Positions 35,230 to 44,348 are shown, numbered from the stretch's first letter. The stretch is DNA of 64,000 bases from VAZQ01 sp046733355 (GCA_046733355.1 JBKPOZ010000057.1:14003-78002); one strand, 5' to 3'. The notes: generated from the letters alone by a model not told the origin. Numbers and translations: made by a program.

Positions 35230-36507
35230 TCAGGCGGGCTCGGCGCTCAGCACGAGCGAGACGTTCTGGCCTCCAAAGCCGAACGAATTCGACAGCGCAT
35301 GCCGCACCTTTGCGTCGCGCGCCGCATTCGGCACCACATCAAGCGGGATGGCCGGGTCCGGAATTCTGTAATTGATAGTTGGCGGCAACCGCTGGTGCTG
35401 CAGCGTCATCAGCGTGAACACGGTTTCCACTGTCCCTGCCGCTGAGAGCGTGTGGCCCACCATGGATTTGTTCGAGGAAACCGGGATGGTTTTCGCGCGC
35501 TCGCCGAAAACACTGGAGATGCCCAGATACTCCATCTTGTCGTTCTCGGGTGTGCCGGTGCCGTGCGGATTAATGTAATCGATATCGTCGGGGGACAGTC
35601 GCGCATCGGCCAGCGCGTTGCGGATGCAACCGATGATCGCCTTGCCATCAGGGGACGAGCGCGTGCGATGAAACGCATCCGCCATCTCTCCGCAACCTGC
35701 CATTACGCCGATGATCTTTGCACCACGCGCCCGCGCACTCGGCAAGCTCTCCAGCACGACCGCCGCTGCGCCTTCCGCCATCACGAAGCCGTCGCGATTC
35801 TTCGAAAACGGTTTTGCCGCGGCTTGCGGCGGATCGTTTGCCGTGGACAGCGCGGACAAGAGGGAGAAGCGGATCAGGGATTCTGGATTGACCGACCCAT
35901 CCGTGCCGACGCAGAGCGCTGCATCGGCCTCGCCGCGGCGAATGGCCTCGACACCGAGTTGGATGGCGCTCGCGCCCGACGCGCAGGCCGTGGACACCGA
36001 GATGGGTGAGCCCTTGGTGCCGAAACGATCGGCGAGGTGTCCGGCGACCGACGCGAGCAGGCAGCGCTCGTGCACCTCGCGGAAACGACCGGAGGCGGTC
36101 GCACGCAAAAGATCGTCATACACGAGCGGTGCATTCGCTCCGGCCGCGGCGGCAAACGCCTCGCGATGAGGCCACTCGATCTCGACCGGCGCAACCGCAA
36201 GGAACAACGGGCCTGGGAAATCGCCCTTGCTCCCGATTTCCGATTGCGTGAGCGCCTCCTCAATGACCCTCGCGGCCATACGCTCGCCGAGCTCGGTGGA
36301 GCAGAAAGGATCCACCTCGATGAAATCAACGGTGCCCGCGATGGTGGTCTTCAGCGCATCATGGGGAAATCGCGTGATGGGACGAATCCCTGATTGGCCG
36401 GCAACGAGTTTTTGCCAATTCTCCTCCTTGCCGATGCCGAGCGAGGTGATGATTCCCATACCCGTGACGACCACGCTCACACGTCCATTGGCGTGCTCAG
36501 CTGCCAT
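35230..36507 (-). CDS. fabF1XL: Beta-ketoacyl-ACP synthase of the VLCFA cluster (FabF1XL)
   Basis: 425 aa condensing enzyme, elongating acyl chains on AcpXL. The start at 36507 has AAGGAG upstream (MAAEHANGRVSVVVTGMG); a longer GTG start is less likely. The complete Cys–His–His triad is present: Cys175 in VSTACASGAS, His in NPHGTGTPEND and His in SNKSMVGHTLSAAG. The C-terminal NSFGFGGQNVSLVL is standard. Its partner FabF2XL, overlapping the same transcript, lacks the Cys. Confidence 0.92.
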   Translation of the reverse strand: MAAEHANGRVSVVVTGMGIITSLGIGKEENWQKLVAGQSGIRPITRFPHDALKTTIAGTVDFIEVDPFCSTELGERMAARVIEEALTQSEIGSKGDFPGPLFLAVAPVEIEWPHREAFAAAAGANAPLVYDDLLRATASGRFREVHERCLLASVAGHLADRFGTKGSPISVSTACASGASAIQLGVEAIRRGEADAALCVGTDGSVNPESLIRFSLLSALSTANDPPQAAAKPFSKNRDGFVMAEGAAAVVLESLPSARARGAKIIGVMAGCGEMADAFHRTRSSPDGKAIIGCIRNALADARLSPDDIDYINPHGTGTPENDKMEYLGISSVFGERAKTIPVSSNKSMVGHTLSAAGTVETVFTLMTLQHQRLPPTINYRIPDPAIPLDVVPNAARDAKVRHALSNSFGFGGQNVSLVLSAEPA

Positions 36508-36518
36508 TGCGCTCTCCT

Positions 36519-37712
36519 TCACCTGACCGCCTCGACGACGGCCATGCCTTCGCCGCGCCAGTGGCCGACACCGGTCACTACGATGCGATCGAGGGGTCCC
36601 TCATACTGCCGCTCGACCCCGGAGGAATCCCACGGCGCGAACAACTTTTCGCGATGAAGGAGCAGTGCCGCAAGGGCAACATTCATTGCGAATTGCGGCT
36701 CGAAACCATGTCCCACATAGCTGCCCGTCGCGCGTACCGGGAATTGCGATACCGTCTTTAGCCAGGCGCGTTCCTCGCCCGTTGCGGGCTCGGCGCCGGT
36801 AGCGCCGGAAATGATGCCTGTTCGACCGGACGCCGTTTCGGCAGGCAGGCTCTGCCACATCTGCCCGAGCGCCTCCCGCACAGCTCCAGGTGTGCGGCGC
36901 GACGCTTCGGACAACACAGGCCCCAAGCGCGCCAGCGCGCGCGCGCCGCGCGCCTGCGCATGCGCTTGCGCCTCGAGCACCAAAAACGCGCCGATCGATC
37001 CGAGCACGAGGCCGGGCGCGTTCTCGCGCTCCCAGACCGGCCGAAAGGGGGCGCGCAGCAGGTGGCCGCCCGCCTCGTAAAGCAGCAGCAGATCCTTGCG
37101 CTCGGCGTTATGCGATCCGCCCACCAGGGCGAGCTCGCTTTGGCCGGCGCGTATGCGCGCCGAGGCAATGCGCACCGCATCGCTTCCGGCACCTTCCTCG
37201 CCCATGAAGGTGCGCGAAGACCCGGTGACCCCGTGCACGATGGAGATGTTGCCGGCGAGCAGATTGGAAAGCTGCGCGAGAAATAAAGTCGGACGCAGGC
37301 CGCTCATCAGTGTTTCGTTGAGAAACACTTCGGGATTCGCTGCACGCGGTTTCTTGTTGAGAATATCGAGATCGACCACGAGATCGCGTTCCCCCACGCC
37401 TGCGGCGACGATCATGTCCATGCGCGCAAGAAGATCGGCATTGCCCTTGAGATTTGCGTCCGCGAGCGCAAGGCCTGCCGCATAGGTGCCGATCCGCTGC
37501 CACGGCTCCATCTGGCGTTGATCGCCTTTCTTGGGGATCTGCTTGTCGAAGTCGACGGACGCCAGCGGGTGCACGAGATAGGGTGCGAAATGCTCGGCAT
37601 CGACCTTGGTGCGCCGCTCGCATAAGGCTTGCCAATGCGCGTCCGCGCCCTCGCCGAGGCAGGATGCGAGCCCGATGCCGGTAATGCAGACCTCGCGCGA
37701 CGGATCAGCCAT
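36519..37712 (-). CDS. fabF2XL: Beta-ketoacyl-ACP synthase-like protein lacking the catalytic Cys (FabF2XL)
   Basis: 397 aa with a thiolase-fold ketosynthase N-terminus (VCITGIGLASCLGEGADAHW). At the nucleophile position, where active enzymes read T-A-C-A/S-S-G, it reads HGVTGSSRTFMGEEG (about residues 160–174), without Cys. The first His motif is not recognisable either (GATGAEPATGEE), while a VGHGFEPQFAMN segment keeps the second. This resembles chain-length factors of type II polyketide synthases. It starts within the 3' end of fabZXL (8-bp overlap), and fabF1XL starts 11 bp after its stop. Confidence 0.88.
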   Translation of the reverse strand: MADPSREVCITGIGLASCLGEGADAHWQALCERRTKVDAEHFAPYLVHPLASVDFDKQIPKKGDQRQMEPWQRIGTYAAGLALADANLKGNADLLARMDMIVAAGVGERDLVVDLDILNKKPRAANPEVFLNETLMSGLRPTLFLAQLSNLLAGNISIVHGVTGSSRTFMGEEGAGSDAVRIASARIRAGQSELALVGGSHNAERKDLLLLYEAGGHLLRAPFRPVWERENAPGLVLGSIGAFLVLEAQAHAQARGARALARLGPVLSEASRRTPGAVREALGQMWQSLPAETASGRTGIISGATGAEPATGEERAWLKTVSQFPVRATGSYVGHGFEPQFAMNVALAALLLHREKLFAPWDSSGVERQYEGPLDRIVVTGVGHWRGEGMAVVEAVR

Positions 37713-38178
37713 GGGCGAGCGCCGCTGTTGGAAATTCGATCACCGCGGCCATCTTGTCCATGCTGGCGCGGAATTCCGGATTGGGAAATTCCACCAGCCG
37801 GAAGGTGATCTCCGCGTTTGAGACGAGCTTCTCGTTCACGCGGATCTCAGCTTTGGTGACCGCATATCCGGAGCCTTGATGCAGCAGCTTCGCCGAAAGC
37901 ATCAGCTCCTGGCCGGGAGTGACGAACGACCGCAGCTTCGCTTCTTTGATCGCTGCGAAGAACGGCATGCGCGTGAAATGCGTCAAGCCGATGAGCAGCC
38001 ATCCGGAAGTCTGTGCCATGGCCTCGATGAGCAGTACGCCGGGCATGAGCGGAAGCCCGGGAAAGTGCCCCTCAAAAATAGTGGAGGTCTCCGGGACGCG
38101 CGCCTGCACGCGAATGCTCTGCTCGGCAAGCTTGAGCTCGACAATACGGTCGATGAGCTGAAAATACTCGAGGCGCAT
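37705..38178 (-). CDS. fabZXL: 3-hydroxyacyl-ACP dehydratase of the VLCFA cluster (FabZXL)
   Basis: 157 aa hot-dog-fold enzyme, dehydrating 3-hydroxyacyl-AcpXL. The active site is FEGHFPGLPLMPGVLLIEAM, with the catalytic His and Glu both present. The remainder (FFAAIKEAKLRSFVTPGQEL) is typical FabZ. The ATG at 38178 lies nine bases after the acpXL stop, and the 3' end overlaps fabF2XL. Confidence 0.92.
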   Translation of the reverse strand: MRLEYFQLIDRIVELKLAEQSIRVQARVPETSTIFEGHFPGLPLMPGVLLIEAMAQTSGWLLIGLTHFTRMPFFAAIKEAKLRSFVTPGQELMLSAKLLHQGSGYAVTKAEIRVNEKLVSNAEITFRLVEFPNPEFRASMDKMAAVIEFPTAALAHG

Positions 38179-38187
38179 GCAAGCGCG

Positions 38188-38472
38188 TCAGGCGCTGCTT
38201 TTTGCGGCAACCAGCTCGTCGATGCGCGCGCACAGATTGTTCAGCTGAAAGTACTGCTCCGTGCTTGCCTTGCCGTCATTGACTTCCTGCGTCCATTGCT
38301 CGAGCGGCATCTTTATGCCGAACGCCTTGTCGATGGCGAAGGCGATATCGAGAAAGTCGAGACTGTCGATGCCGAGATCGTTTATTGCGTGACTCTCCGG
38401 CTTGATCGTGTCGCGCGGAATGTCGCACGTCTCGGAGATGATATTGGCCACGGTGTCGAAGGTCGAAGACAT
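38188..38472 (-). CDS. acpXL: Acyl carrier protein for very-long-chain fatty acids (AcpXL)
   Basis: 94 aa acidic ACP. The phosphopantetheine attachment Ser is in LGIDSLDFLDIAFAID, followed by the AcpXL-specific FGIKMPLEQWTQEVNDGKAS. The start at 38472 (MSSTFDTVANIISE) has GGGA upstream; a frame reaching 38568 adds unlikely sequence. Longer than housekeeping AcpP and first in the cluster, as in Rhizobium. It carries the C28-type acyl chain to the LpxXL acyltransferase. Confidence 0.95.
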   Translation of the reverse strand: MSSTFDTVANIISETCDIPRDTIKPESHAINDLGIDSLDFLDIAFAIDKAFGIKMPLEQWTQEVNDGKASTEQYFQLNNLCARIDELVAAKSSA

Positions 38473-38598
38473 CAGCAAATCCCTGATCACGCGTTTCGCA
38501 AACGGCACCGGTGGCTGGACGCCCCTCTCCCGGACGTGAAACTGGGTGAGCCCGTATACCGAAGACACCTCGTGAATTCAATGGCGGCGGCCGCAAGC

Positions 38599-39408
38599 TC
38601 AGATGATCTTGCCGCGAATCCAGATGGTGATCAGCTCGGTGATGACGACAACAGCGAAAATCACACACAGCACGAGTCCGGCGCGATCCCAGTAAAGATT
38701 GGAGAGCGCGGTATCGAGCGCCATGCCAAGGCCACCGCCGCCGACGAGACCCAGCACGGCGGATTCGCGCACGTTGATGTCCCAGCGGAATACGGCGATG
38801 GAGAGGAAAGCCGGCTTCACCTGCGGCCAGTAGCCTTTGAGCAGAATGCTCGCCGGCGTGGCGCCCGTGGAAATCAACGCTTCGATCGGTCCGTGCTTCG
38901 CCTCCTCGATAGCCTCGGACAGGAACTTGCCGGTGAAGCCAATGGAATGCACGGCGATGGCAAGGGTGCCTGCAATGGCACCGGGGCCGAATAGTGCCAC
39001 GAAGAAAAGCGCCCATACCATCGCATGCACCGAGCGGGTCGCCACCAGAATGAACCGACCCAACATGTTGAGCACGACCGAGCGGGTGATGTTGCGCGCG
39101 GTGATAAGCGCCACGACGCTAGCAAGAATGACGGCAAGAATTGTTCCGAGCGTGGCCGTGTGCAGGGTCTCGACAAGCGCGGCATGCACGACCTGCGGGT
39201 ACCAGGCCCAGTCGATGGGCCACATGCGGGCGAAGAGGTCGATCGATTGCGCCGGCGCGTCGTAAAGAAATTCCGGAATGACATCGATGCTCTCGATCGA
39301 CCACACAATGGCGATCAGCACGATGACATAGAAGGTCGAGCGCAGCGCGCGTTCGGCAGGCGAGAAGCGCCGCCAGGCACGAGCGGTGCTGGCCGTAACG
39401 GCGCTCAT
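38599..39408 (-). CDS. phnE: Phosphonate-type ABC transporter permease, second copy
   Basis: 269 aa. The ATG at 39408 overlaps the stop of the other permease (ATGA). Five to six membrane spans, with the PhnE-type coupling segment EALISTGATPASILLKGYWP and ESAVLGLVGGGGLGMALDTA near the end. It probably forms a heterodimer with the 39405–40205 product. Closest by pattern to PhnE/PtxC permeases, so phosphonate or phosphite are candidate substrates. Confidence 0.9.
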   Translation of the reverse strand: MSAVTASTARAWRRFSPAERALRSTFYVIVLIAIVWSIESIDVIPEFLYDAPAQSIDLFARMWPIDWAWYPQVVHAALVETLHTATLGTILAVILASVVALITARNITRSVVLNMLGRFILVATRSVHAMVWALFFVALFGPGAIAGTLAIAVHSIGFTGKFLSEAIEEAKHGPIEALISTGATPASILLKGYWPQVKPAFLSIAVFRWDINVRESAVLGLVGGGGLGMALDTALSNLYWDRAGLVLCVIFAVVVITELITIWIRGKII

Positions 39409-40205
39409 TGGAAAAGCCGGCGCATCCAGCCGGAGATCAATTCGCCGATCATCACAAGCCCGATGATCGCGAGCACAATGGTCAGGACGAAGTCGTAATC
39501 GAAGCGCTGGAACGCGGTGTAAAGGGTCGCGCCGATACCTCCGCCACCGACAAGTCCCACGAGCGCTGAATTGCGCAGATTGGCATCGAGCTGATAGGCG
39601 GAAAAGCCGATGAAGCGCGCCATCACCTGCGGCAACACGCTCATGATCACGACGGAAAGAAACGGTGCGCCGGCAGCGCGAACCGCCTCTACCGGCTTCA
39701 TGGACATTTCCTCGACCGCTTCCGCCACGAGCTTGGAAAGGAATCCCAGCGAGGCGACGATCAAGGCAAGCACACCGGCAAGAGCGCCAAACCCGACCGC
39801 CTTGACGAACAGGATGGCGATGATCACGGGGTGGAAGGTCCGAAAGAGCGCAATCATGCCGCGGGAGGCGAGGGCAAGCGGCAGCGGCGCAAGATTGCGC
39901 GCAGCGGCAAGGCCGACGGGCAGGGATATGAGCACGCCGACAACCGTGGCGAGGATGGCGATCTGCAGGCTTTCCAGCATGCCGGCGCGCAACAGCGCCA
40001 CCTTGTCCGGCGCGAAATTCGGCGGCCACATGCGCGCGAGCAAGCGCGAGCCGTGACCGAATCCTTCGACGAACCTCCCCCAGCTGATGTCGAGAATCGA
40101 GCAGGCATAAATCACGTATAGCGCGAGCGCGAGCAGGGCGAGGCGCATCGGCCAATTCGGCGGCAGCGCCGCGCGCTGTGCGGGTGATGCGAGCAGCGAT
40201 CGCAT
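39405..40205 (-). CDS. phnE: Phosphonate-type ABC transporter permease, first copy
   Basis: 266 aa from the ATG at 40205, which overlaps the phnC stop (TGATG); a GTG three bases earlier is equally coupled. Inner membrane protein with the transport-system motif EAVRAAGAPFLSVVIMSVLP and NLRNSALVGLVGGGGIGATL. The duplicated permease in phn/ptx-type operons usually signals a heterodimeric channel. Confidence 0.9.
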   Translation of the reverse strand: MRSLLASPAQRAALPPNWPMRLALLALALYVIYACSILDISWGRFVEGFGHGSRLLARMWPPNFAPDKVALLRAGMLESLQIAILATVVGVLISLPVGLAAARNLAPLPLALASRGMIALFRTFHPVIIAILFVKAVGFGALAGVLALIVASLGFLSKLVAEAVEEMSMKPVEAVRAAGAPFLSVVIMSVLPQVMARFIGFSAYQLDANLRNSALVGLVGGGGIGATLYTAFQRFDYDFVLTIVLAIIGLVMIGELISGWMRRLFQ

Positions 40206-41002
40206 CACTCGAGCCAGCCTTCGCCGCCGTAGATGCGCGAGAGAATGGTGTGATCGAGAGAGCGCGGGGCGCCGTCGAACACGATCTCGCCGTTTGCCAT
40301 GCCGATCACGCGATCCGCAAACCGCCGTGCCAGTTCGACATTGTGAATATTGACGATCACCGGGATGTTGCGCTCGTCGGCGCGGCGGCTGATCAGTTCG
40401 ATGATTTCGACGGAAGTCCTGGGATCGAGCGAGGAGGTGGGCTCGTCGGCAAGCACCAGCTCAGGCTCCTGCATCAACGCACGTGCAATCCCGACGCGCT
40501 GCCGCTGGCCACCCGACAGCTGGTCCGCCCGTTGGCGCGCGAGATGTGCAAGCCCTACGGCATCGAGCAAATGAAAAGCGCGTTCAATGTCGGCTTGCGG
40601 AAAGCGGCGCAACCAGGCGCGCCAGGCGCCTACGTATCCGAGCCGGCCGCACAGGACGTTTTCCATCACCGAGAGGCGCTCTACCAGGTTGTATTCCTGA
40701 AACACCATGCCAATGCGCCGACGAGCGGTGCGCAGCGCGCGACCTTTCAGCTGTGCCAGATCGTCACCGCGAAAAATAATTTCTCCGGCGGTGGGGTCGA
40801 TCAGCCGGTTGATGCAGCGAATGAGCGTCGACTTGCCCGTTCCGGACGGCCCGACGATGGCGGTCATGCCGCGTGGCGCCACGGCGAAGGAGATGTCTTT
40901 AAGCACCGGCTGGCCCGTCCGGTATTCCTTCCTTAAACGCCGGATCACGAGCGGGCAGTCGTCAAGCGGCGGCGACGCGGCCTCATGTCCGGTCTCTGTC
41001 AT
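40205..41002 (-). CDS. phnC: Phosphonate-type ABC transporter ATP-binding protein
   Basis: 265 aa. Walker A VGPSGTGKSTLIRC, Q-loop in GMVFQEYNLVERLSVMENVL (a PhnC landmark), signature LSGGQRQRVGIARALMQ, Walker B LVLADEPTSSLDP and the H-loop in VNIHNVELARRFADRV. Start at the ATG at 41002, with an in-frame GTG 12 bases upstream. It follows phnD by about 40 bp and energises the paired PhnE permeases. Confidence 0.93.
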   Translation of the reverse strand: MTETGHEAASPPLDDCPLVIRRLRKEYRTGQPVLKDISFAVAPRGMTAIVGPSGTGKSTLIRCINRLIDPTAGEIIFRGDDLAQLKGRALRTARRRIGMVFQEYNLVERLSVMENVLCGRLGYVGAWRAWLRRFPQADIERAFHLLDAVGLAHLARQRADQLSGGQRQRVGIARALMQEPELVLADEPTSSLDPRTSVEIIELISRRADERNIPVIVNIHNVELARRFADRVIGMANGEIVFDGAPRSLDHTILSRIYGGEGWLE

Positions 41003-41043
41003 GCCGGCCGGCACTCTGGCAGATGCGGATTCAGACGCGCTGA

Positions 41044-42081
41044 TTATTGCGCTTTTTGCTGCGGCTGCTGCTTCCTGGCGAGGGCTTCAGCCTCGCGTTT
41101 TGTTTCCGCTTCGAAGGCGGCCTTGTTGTAGGGAGTGCCGGAGCCTTCCGCGATCTCGCGCACGACTCTCCAGGTCTCCTTGTACGTGATCGGGAAGAAG
41201 CGGTCGTCGCCGTTGAACTCCTTGCGCATGGATGGAGGGAAATCGAAGGCGAAAAAGCACGCCCTGATTTTCCTGGCGAGGTCGGGACGCAGATCATGGG
41301 CGTGCGCGAATGACGATGTGGGAAACAGCGGGCTCGTATAGATGATGCGGAAATCTTCCGCTTTCAGCGTTCCCCGCGCCACCATCCGATCGAACACGTC
41401 GGAAGCCACCCCGGCCATGTCGTAATCGCCCGACAGCACGCCAAGCGCCGATTTGTCGTGGCCGCCCGACATCAATGGCTTGTAATCCTCGTTCGGCCTG
41501 AGCCCTTCCGCCGGATAGAGCACGAGCGGCGCCAAATTGCCCGAGTTGGATGAAGGCGATGTGTGCGCAACGCGCTTGCCCTTGAGATCGGAGAGCTTCT
41601 GATATGGGCTGTCCCCGCGCACGATGGAAATAAGATGATAGCCATGCGGCCCTTTGTCGGTGCCTTTCGCGGCGAATGGCACAGCGCCAGCCATGTTTAC
41701 CGCAAACCCCGTAGGCCCGGTGGAAAAGCCCGCGACGTGCAGCCGTCCGGAGCGCATGGCCTCGATCTCCGCTGAATTCGATTGCACCGGGTAATAGACC
41801 ACGCGCTTGCCCGTGCATTGGGACAGAAACTCGGTAAACGGCTTGAACACATTCTGATACACCGCCGGGTCTTCAACCGGCGTGTAGGCAAAGACCAGCG
41901 TTGCGGGATCCTTCCATTTTTTCGGATCCGCCGGAACATCGGCGACGAGGTCATGATTCTCATCGCAATAGAGCGTGTCGAGCTGGCCGCGGTGGGTGCA
42001 TTCATCCGCGCTCGCCGCTGAGGCTGCGCTCAGCACAAAGCCGAACGCCGCAACGGCAAAACAGTGCGCAAGCACGTTCAT
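41044..42081 (-). CDS. phnD: Phosphonate-type ABC transporter periplasmic binding protein
   Basis: 345 aa. GGGAGAAG precedes the ATG at 42081. Signal peptide to about residue 25 (VAAFGFVLSAASAASA). PhnD landmarks: VFAYTPVEDPAVYQNVFKPF, YYPVQSNSAEIEAMRSGRLH, VAHTSPSSNSGNLAPLVLYP. The charged Gln/Lys-rich C-terminus (ARKQQPQQKAQ) is unusual. With no phn C–P lyase or ptxD nearby, the imported compound (phosphonate, phosphite or phosphate ester) cannot be fixed. Confidence 0.92.
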   Translation of the reverse strand: MNVLAHCFAVAAFGFVLSAASAASADECTHRGQLDTLYCDENHDLVADVPADPKKWKDPATLVFAYTPVEDPAVYQNVFKPFTEFLSQCTGKRVVYYPVQSNSAEIEAMRSGRLHVAGFSTGPTGFAVNMAGAVPFAAKGTDKGPHGYHLISIVRGDSPYQKLSDLKGKRVAHTSPSSNSGNLAPLVLYPAEGLRPNEDYKPLMSGGHDKSALGVLSGDYDMAGVASDVFDRMVARGTLKAEDFRIIYTSPLFPTSSFAHAHDLRPDLARKIRACFFAFDFPPSMRKEFNGDDRFFPITYKETWRVVREIAEGSGTPYNKAAFEAETKREAEALARKQQPQQKAQ

Positions 42082-42145
42082 AATCTTCTCCCGGGCAAGC
42101 ATCCGCATGGCACGATAATTGGCGCAAACCAATCGAGCAACGCCA

Positions 42146-42463
42146 TCAATGCTGCAACAGCGTGGCGTCGATAGGCGTGCAATTGCGCCGGCCCGATAAG
42201 GCACAGTCCTGGTTCTTGCGCAGGTCTGCGATGTGGACTGCGAGCCATGCCCCCGCAATTGCCAAGGTAATGGTCACCGCAAGCCCGGCCACGTTCACCA
42301 GCATGCGGTGGCGATAATTGTCCTCGGCTTCGCTGCCTTCGTATTTTGCGAGCGTTGGCGGGGACCGCTGTGCCCCAGAAGGCCGGGTTTGGCCGGGTAC
42401 GGGCTTGCGAGGCCGGAACGGCAGTACCTGGTGCTCGGGATCCTGTGGGTTCTCGCGATCCAT
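42146..42463 (-). CDS. Small single-span membrane protein
   Basis: 105 aa from the ATG at 42463 (MDRENPQDPEHQVLPFRPRK); GGCGAG lies upstream and a GTG six bases earlier is possible. A Pro/Arg-rich cytoplasmic N-terminus to about residue 50 precedes one hydrophobic span (VNVAGLAVTITLAIAGAWLA) and a short tail with two cysteines (DCALSGRRNC). The pattern recurs in Bradyrhizobium relatives as far as I recall; function unknown. Divergent from the copper chaperone gene. Confidence 0.65.
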   Translation of the reverse strand: MDRENPQDPEHQVLPFRPRKPVPGQTRPSGAQRSPPTLAKYEGSEAEDNYRHRMLVNVAGLAVTITLAIAGAWLAVHIADLRKNQDCALSGRRNCTPIDATLLQH

Positions 42464-42576
42464 TTTCACTCGCCTGCGCAGAGGCTGATATCGCGCGGGC
42501 CGCTGTCGCCTTCAAGGCAAAAACGCCCGACGAACTCCCCATGGACCGCGGGCCGCCCTTCTCCTACCATCCAGCC

Positions 42577-43059
42577 ATGCACCAGCTAGCGCGACTCCTT
42601 GCGGTCCTTGCCTTGGTCCTGACCTCCGCCGGCAGCGCCCTTGCGGCGGAGTTCGACGTGGGAAGCGTGCAGGTGATCAATCCATGGACGCGCGCCACCC
42701 CGAAGGGGGCAGAGGTAGCAGGCGCCTACATGGTGATCAGGAACACGGGCACCGAGCCCGAACGACTCCTCGGCGGCTCCTCCGAGGTCGCAAGCCGGGT
42801 CGAGGTGCACAAAATGGAAATGGGCGGGGGGGTCGCCCAAATGCGTCCGGTGGAAGGGGGCCTGGAAATCAAACCAGGCGGAAGCGTCGAGCTCAAGCCA
42901 GGTTCATTCCATATCATGTTCGTCGGACTGAAGCGGCCGCTCGAGCAGGGCCAAAAAATCAAGGGCACTCTTGAGTTTCAGAAGTCCGGCAAGTTGGAGG
43001 TCGAGTTCGACATCGCCCCGCTAGGCGCTTCGGCGGCGCCAGAAGGGCACGGCCGCTGA
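42577..43059 (+). CDS. Periplasmic copper chaperone, PCu(A)C family
   Basis: 160 aa with a signal peptide (LLAVLALVLTSAGSALA). The cupredoxin-like PCuAC domain keeps the copper-binding set His-Met...Met...His-x-Met: VEVHKMEMGGGVAQMRPV and SFHIMFVGLKRPL. These proteins load the CuA site of cytochrome oxidase or supply periplasmic copper. The ATG at 42577 begins the signal peptide; an upstream ATG at 42541 adds 12 residues, and neither has a clear ribosome site. The 3' end overlaps the convergent metal-permease gene by 39 bp. Confidence 0.88.
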   Translation: MHQLARLLAVLALVLTSAGSALAAEFDVGSVQVINPWTRATPKGAEVAGAYMVIRNTGTEPERLLGGSSEVASRVEVHKMEMGGGVAQMRPVEGGLEIKPGGSVELKPGSFHIMFVGLKRPLEQGQKIKGTLEFQKSGKLEVEFDIAPLGASAAPEGHGR

Positions 43060-44340
43060 TCGACTCGACCCTTTCAAGAGCAGCAGCACCAAGCCCAAAA
43101 AACCAATGGCGGCCAATGGCAGGCCTACATACCAGCGTTCGCGCTCGCGGGCGCGGGTGCGCAGATAATCCATAACAAACCGCTCGCCGCGATTCATCTC
43201 TGTGAGCGTCTGTTGCAGCGAGCCGATGCGCCGCACCTGGTCGCCTGTCAGCTCTTCGCCCTGCCAGCGCGATGTGCGCTCAAATTCATAGATGCGATCG
43301 ATTTCCGCGCGCTGCTTGCGTTCAACCGCAGCGGCTTCGAGGTAGTCGGCGCGTTCGCGCGCTGTAAGAAATTGCTCGGGAGCAGCTCCCAGGGCGGCTT
43401 CGATGGGGACGAGCAGCGGATGATCGGCTGCGGGCGCGAGGACGACCCATACTCCCGACAGGCCCACGGCCATGCAGAAAGCGAAGCCGGTTGCGCGCAG
43501 GGCGAGGCTGCGGTTGCGCGCCCGCTCTGGCGGCGCGGCAATGACGAACGCGCGTACCGCTCCGGCAATGGCCAGCGCTGCCGCGAAGGCAATCACCGTC
43601 AGCGCGCCGGTCGGCGCATCTAACAGGAATGAGCCGAATATGCCGGCGATGCTTGCAAGCGTGCCGGCTCCCCAGCCGATCAACAGGGCTGGCGCGATCC
43701 GGTTCGAGAACAATCCTCCGATCAGCGCCGGCACGATTAAAAAACAGAACACCAGAAGCACCCCGGCGATGGTCACCGAAGAGGTCACCACGACGGCAAA
43801 AGACAAATAGAACACCAGGTCCCATGCGGCGGTTCTTTTGCCGGCGTCTTCGGTGCTGGCAGAAAGCAACGGGCGACGGACGATCCAGTGGAAGAGTCCG
43901 ATCGCGCCGTACAGAACGATGAACCTGAGAATATCATCCGCGGTGACTGAAAGAATGCCGCCGACGAGCATGCGCTTGACGTGCTCGGCGCCCTGCGGGG
44001 AGCGATCCACCACCAGCACGGTTGCGGCCGTGGCCACCACATAGAGGACGCCGATGAACGCCTCCTGGCGGACGCTGCGCGCAAACGCGCGGCTGGCGGT
44101 GAGCAGCAGTGCGCCCATTGCGGCGAAGAACAGCGTGTACGCGTAGCCGCCGGCGCTCGCAGCTTTGTGTCCCGCAACCACGGCGACCGTCGCGCCCAGG
44201 GCCGATATCTGCGCCAGCGCCAGATCGGCAAACACTACGTTGCGCCGGAGCACCTGCAGGCCAAGCGAGGTGTGAATTCCGGTAAAGATGACGGCCGCCG
44301 CGAGCGGAAGCGCCGCAAACGCAAAGATATCCTGTAGCAT
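43021..44340 (-). CDS. Metal ABC transporter permease (ZnuB/MntB type) with C-terminal extension
   Basis: 439 aa, far longer than the usual ~280. The first ~275 residues are a standard ABC-3 permease (VFADLALAQISALGATVAVV, VVTSSVTIAGVLLVFCFLIV). Beyond these there is one more hydrophobic span, a hydrophilic, predicted helical segment (about 320–410, with ARERADYLEAAAVERKQRAE), and then a final membrane span (LPLAAIGFLGLVLLLLKG). The likely cargo is zinc, manganese or iron. The gene starts eight bases after the binding-protein stop. No ATPase gene is adjacent. Confidence 0.87.
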   Translation of the reverse strand: MLQDIFAFAALPLAAAVIFTGIHTSLGLQVLRRNVVFADLALAQISALGATVAVVAGHKAASAGGYAYTLFFAAMGALLLTASRAFARSVRQEAFIGVLYVVATAATVLVVDRSPQGAEHVKRMLVGGILSVTADDILRFIVLYGAIGLFHWIVRRPLLSASTEDAGKRTAAWDLVFYLSFAVVVTSSVTIAGVLLVFCFLIVPALIGGLFSNRIAPALLIGWGAGTLASIAGIFGSFLLDAPTGALTVIAFAAALAIAGAVRAFVIAAPPERARNRSLALRATGFAFCMAVGLSGVWVVLAPAADHPLLVPIEAALGAAPEQFLTARERADYLEAAAVERKQRAEIDRIYEFERTSRWQGEELTGDQVRRIGSLQQTLTEMNRGERFVMDYLRTRARERERWYVGLPLAAIGFLGLVLLLLKGSSRSAAVPFWRRRSA

Positions 44341-44348
44341 GCCTGTGC

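Noticed and set aside
38599..40155. Single 518-codon frame spanning both PhnE genes
   Set aside because: The N-terminal half is out-of-frame translation of the first permease. The real second permease starts at 39408 and overlaps the first permease's stop.
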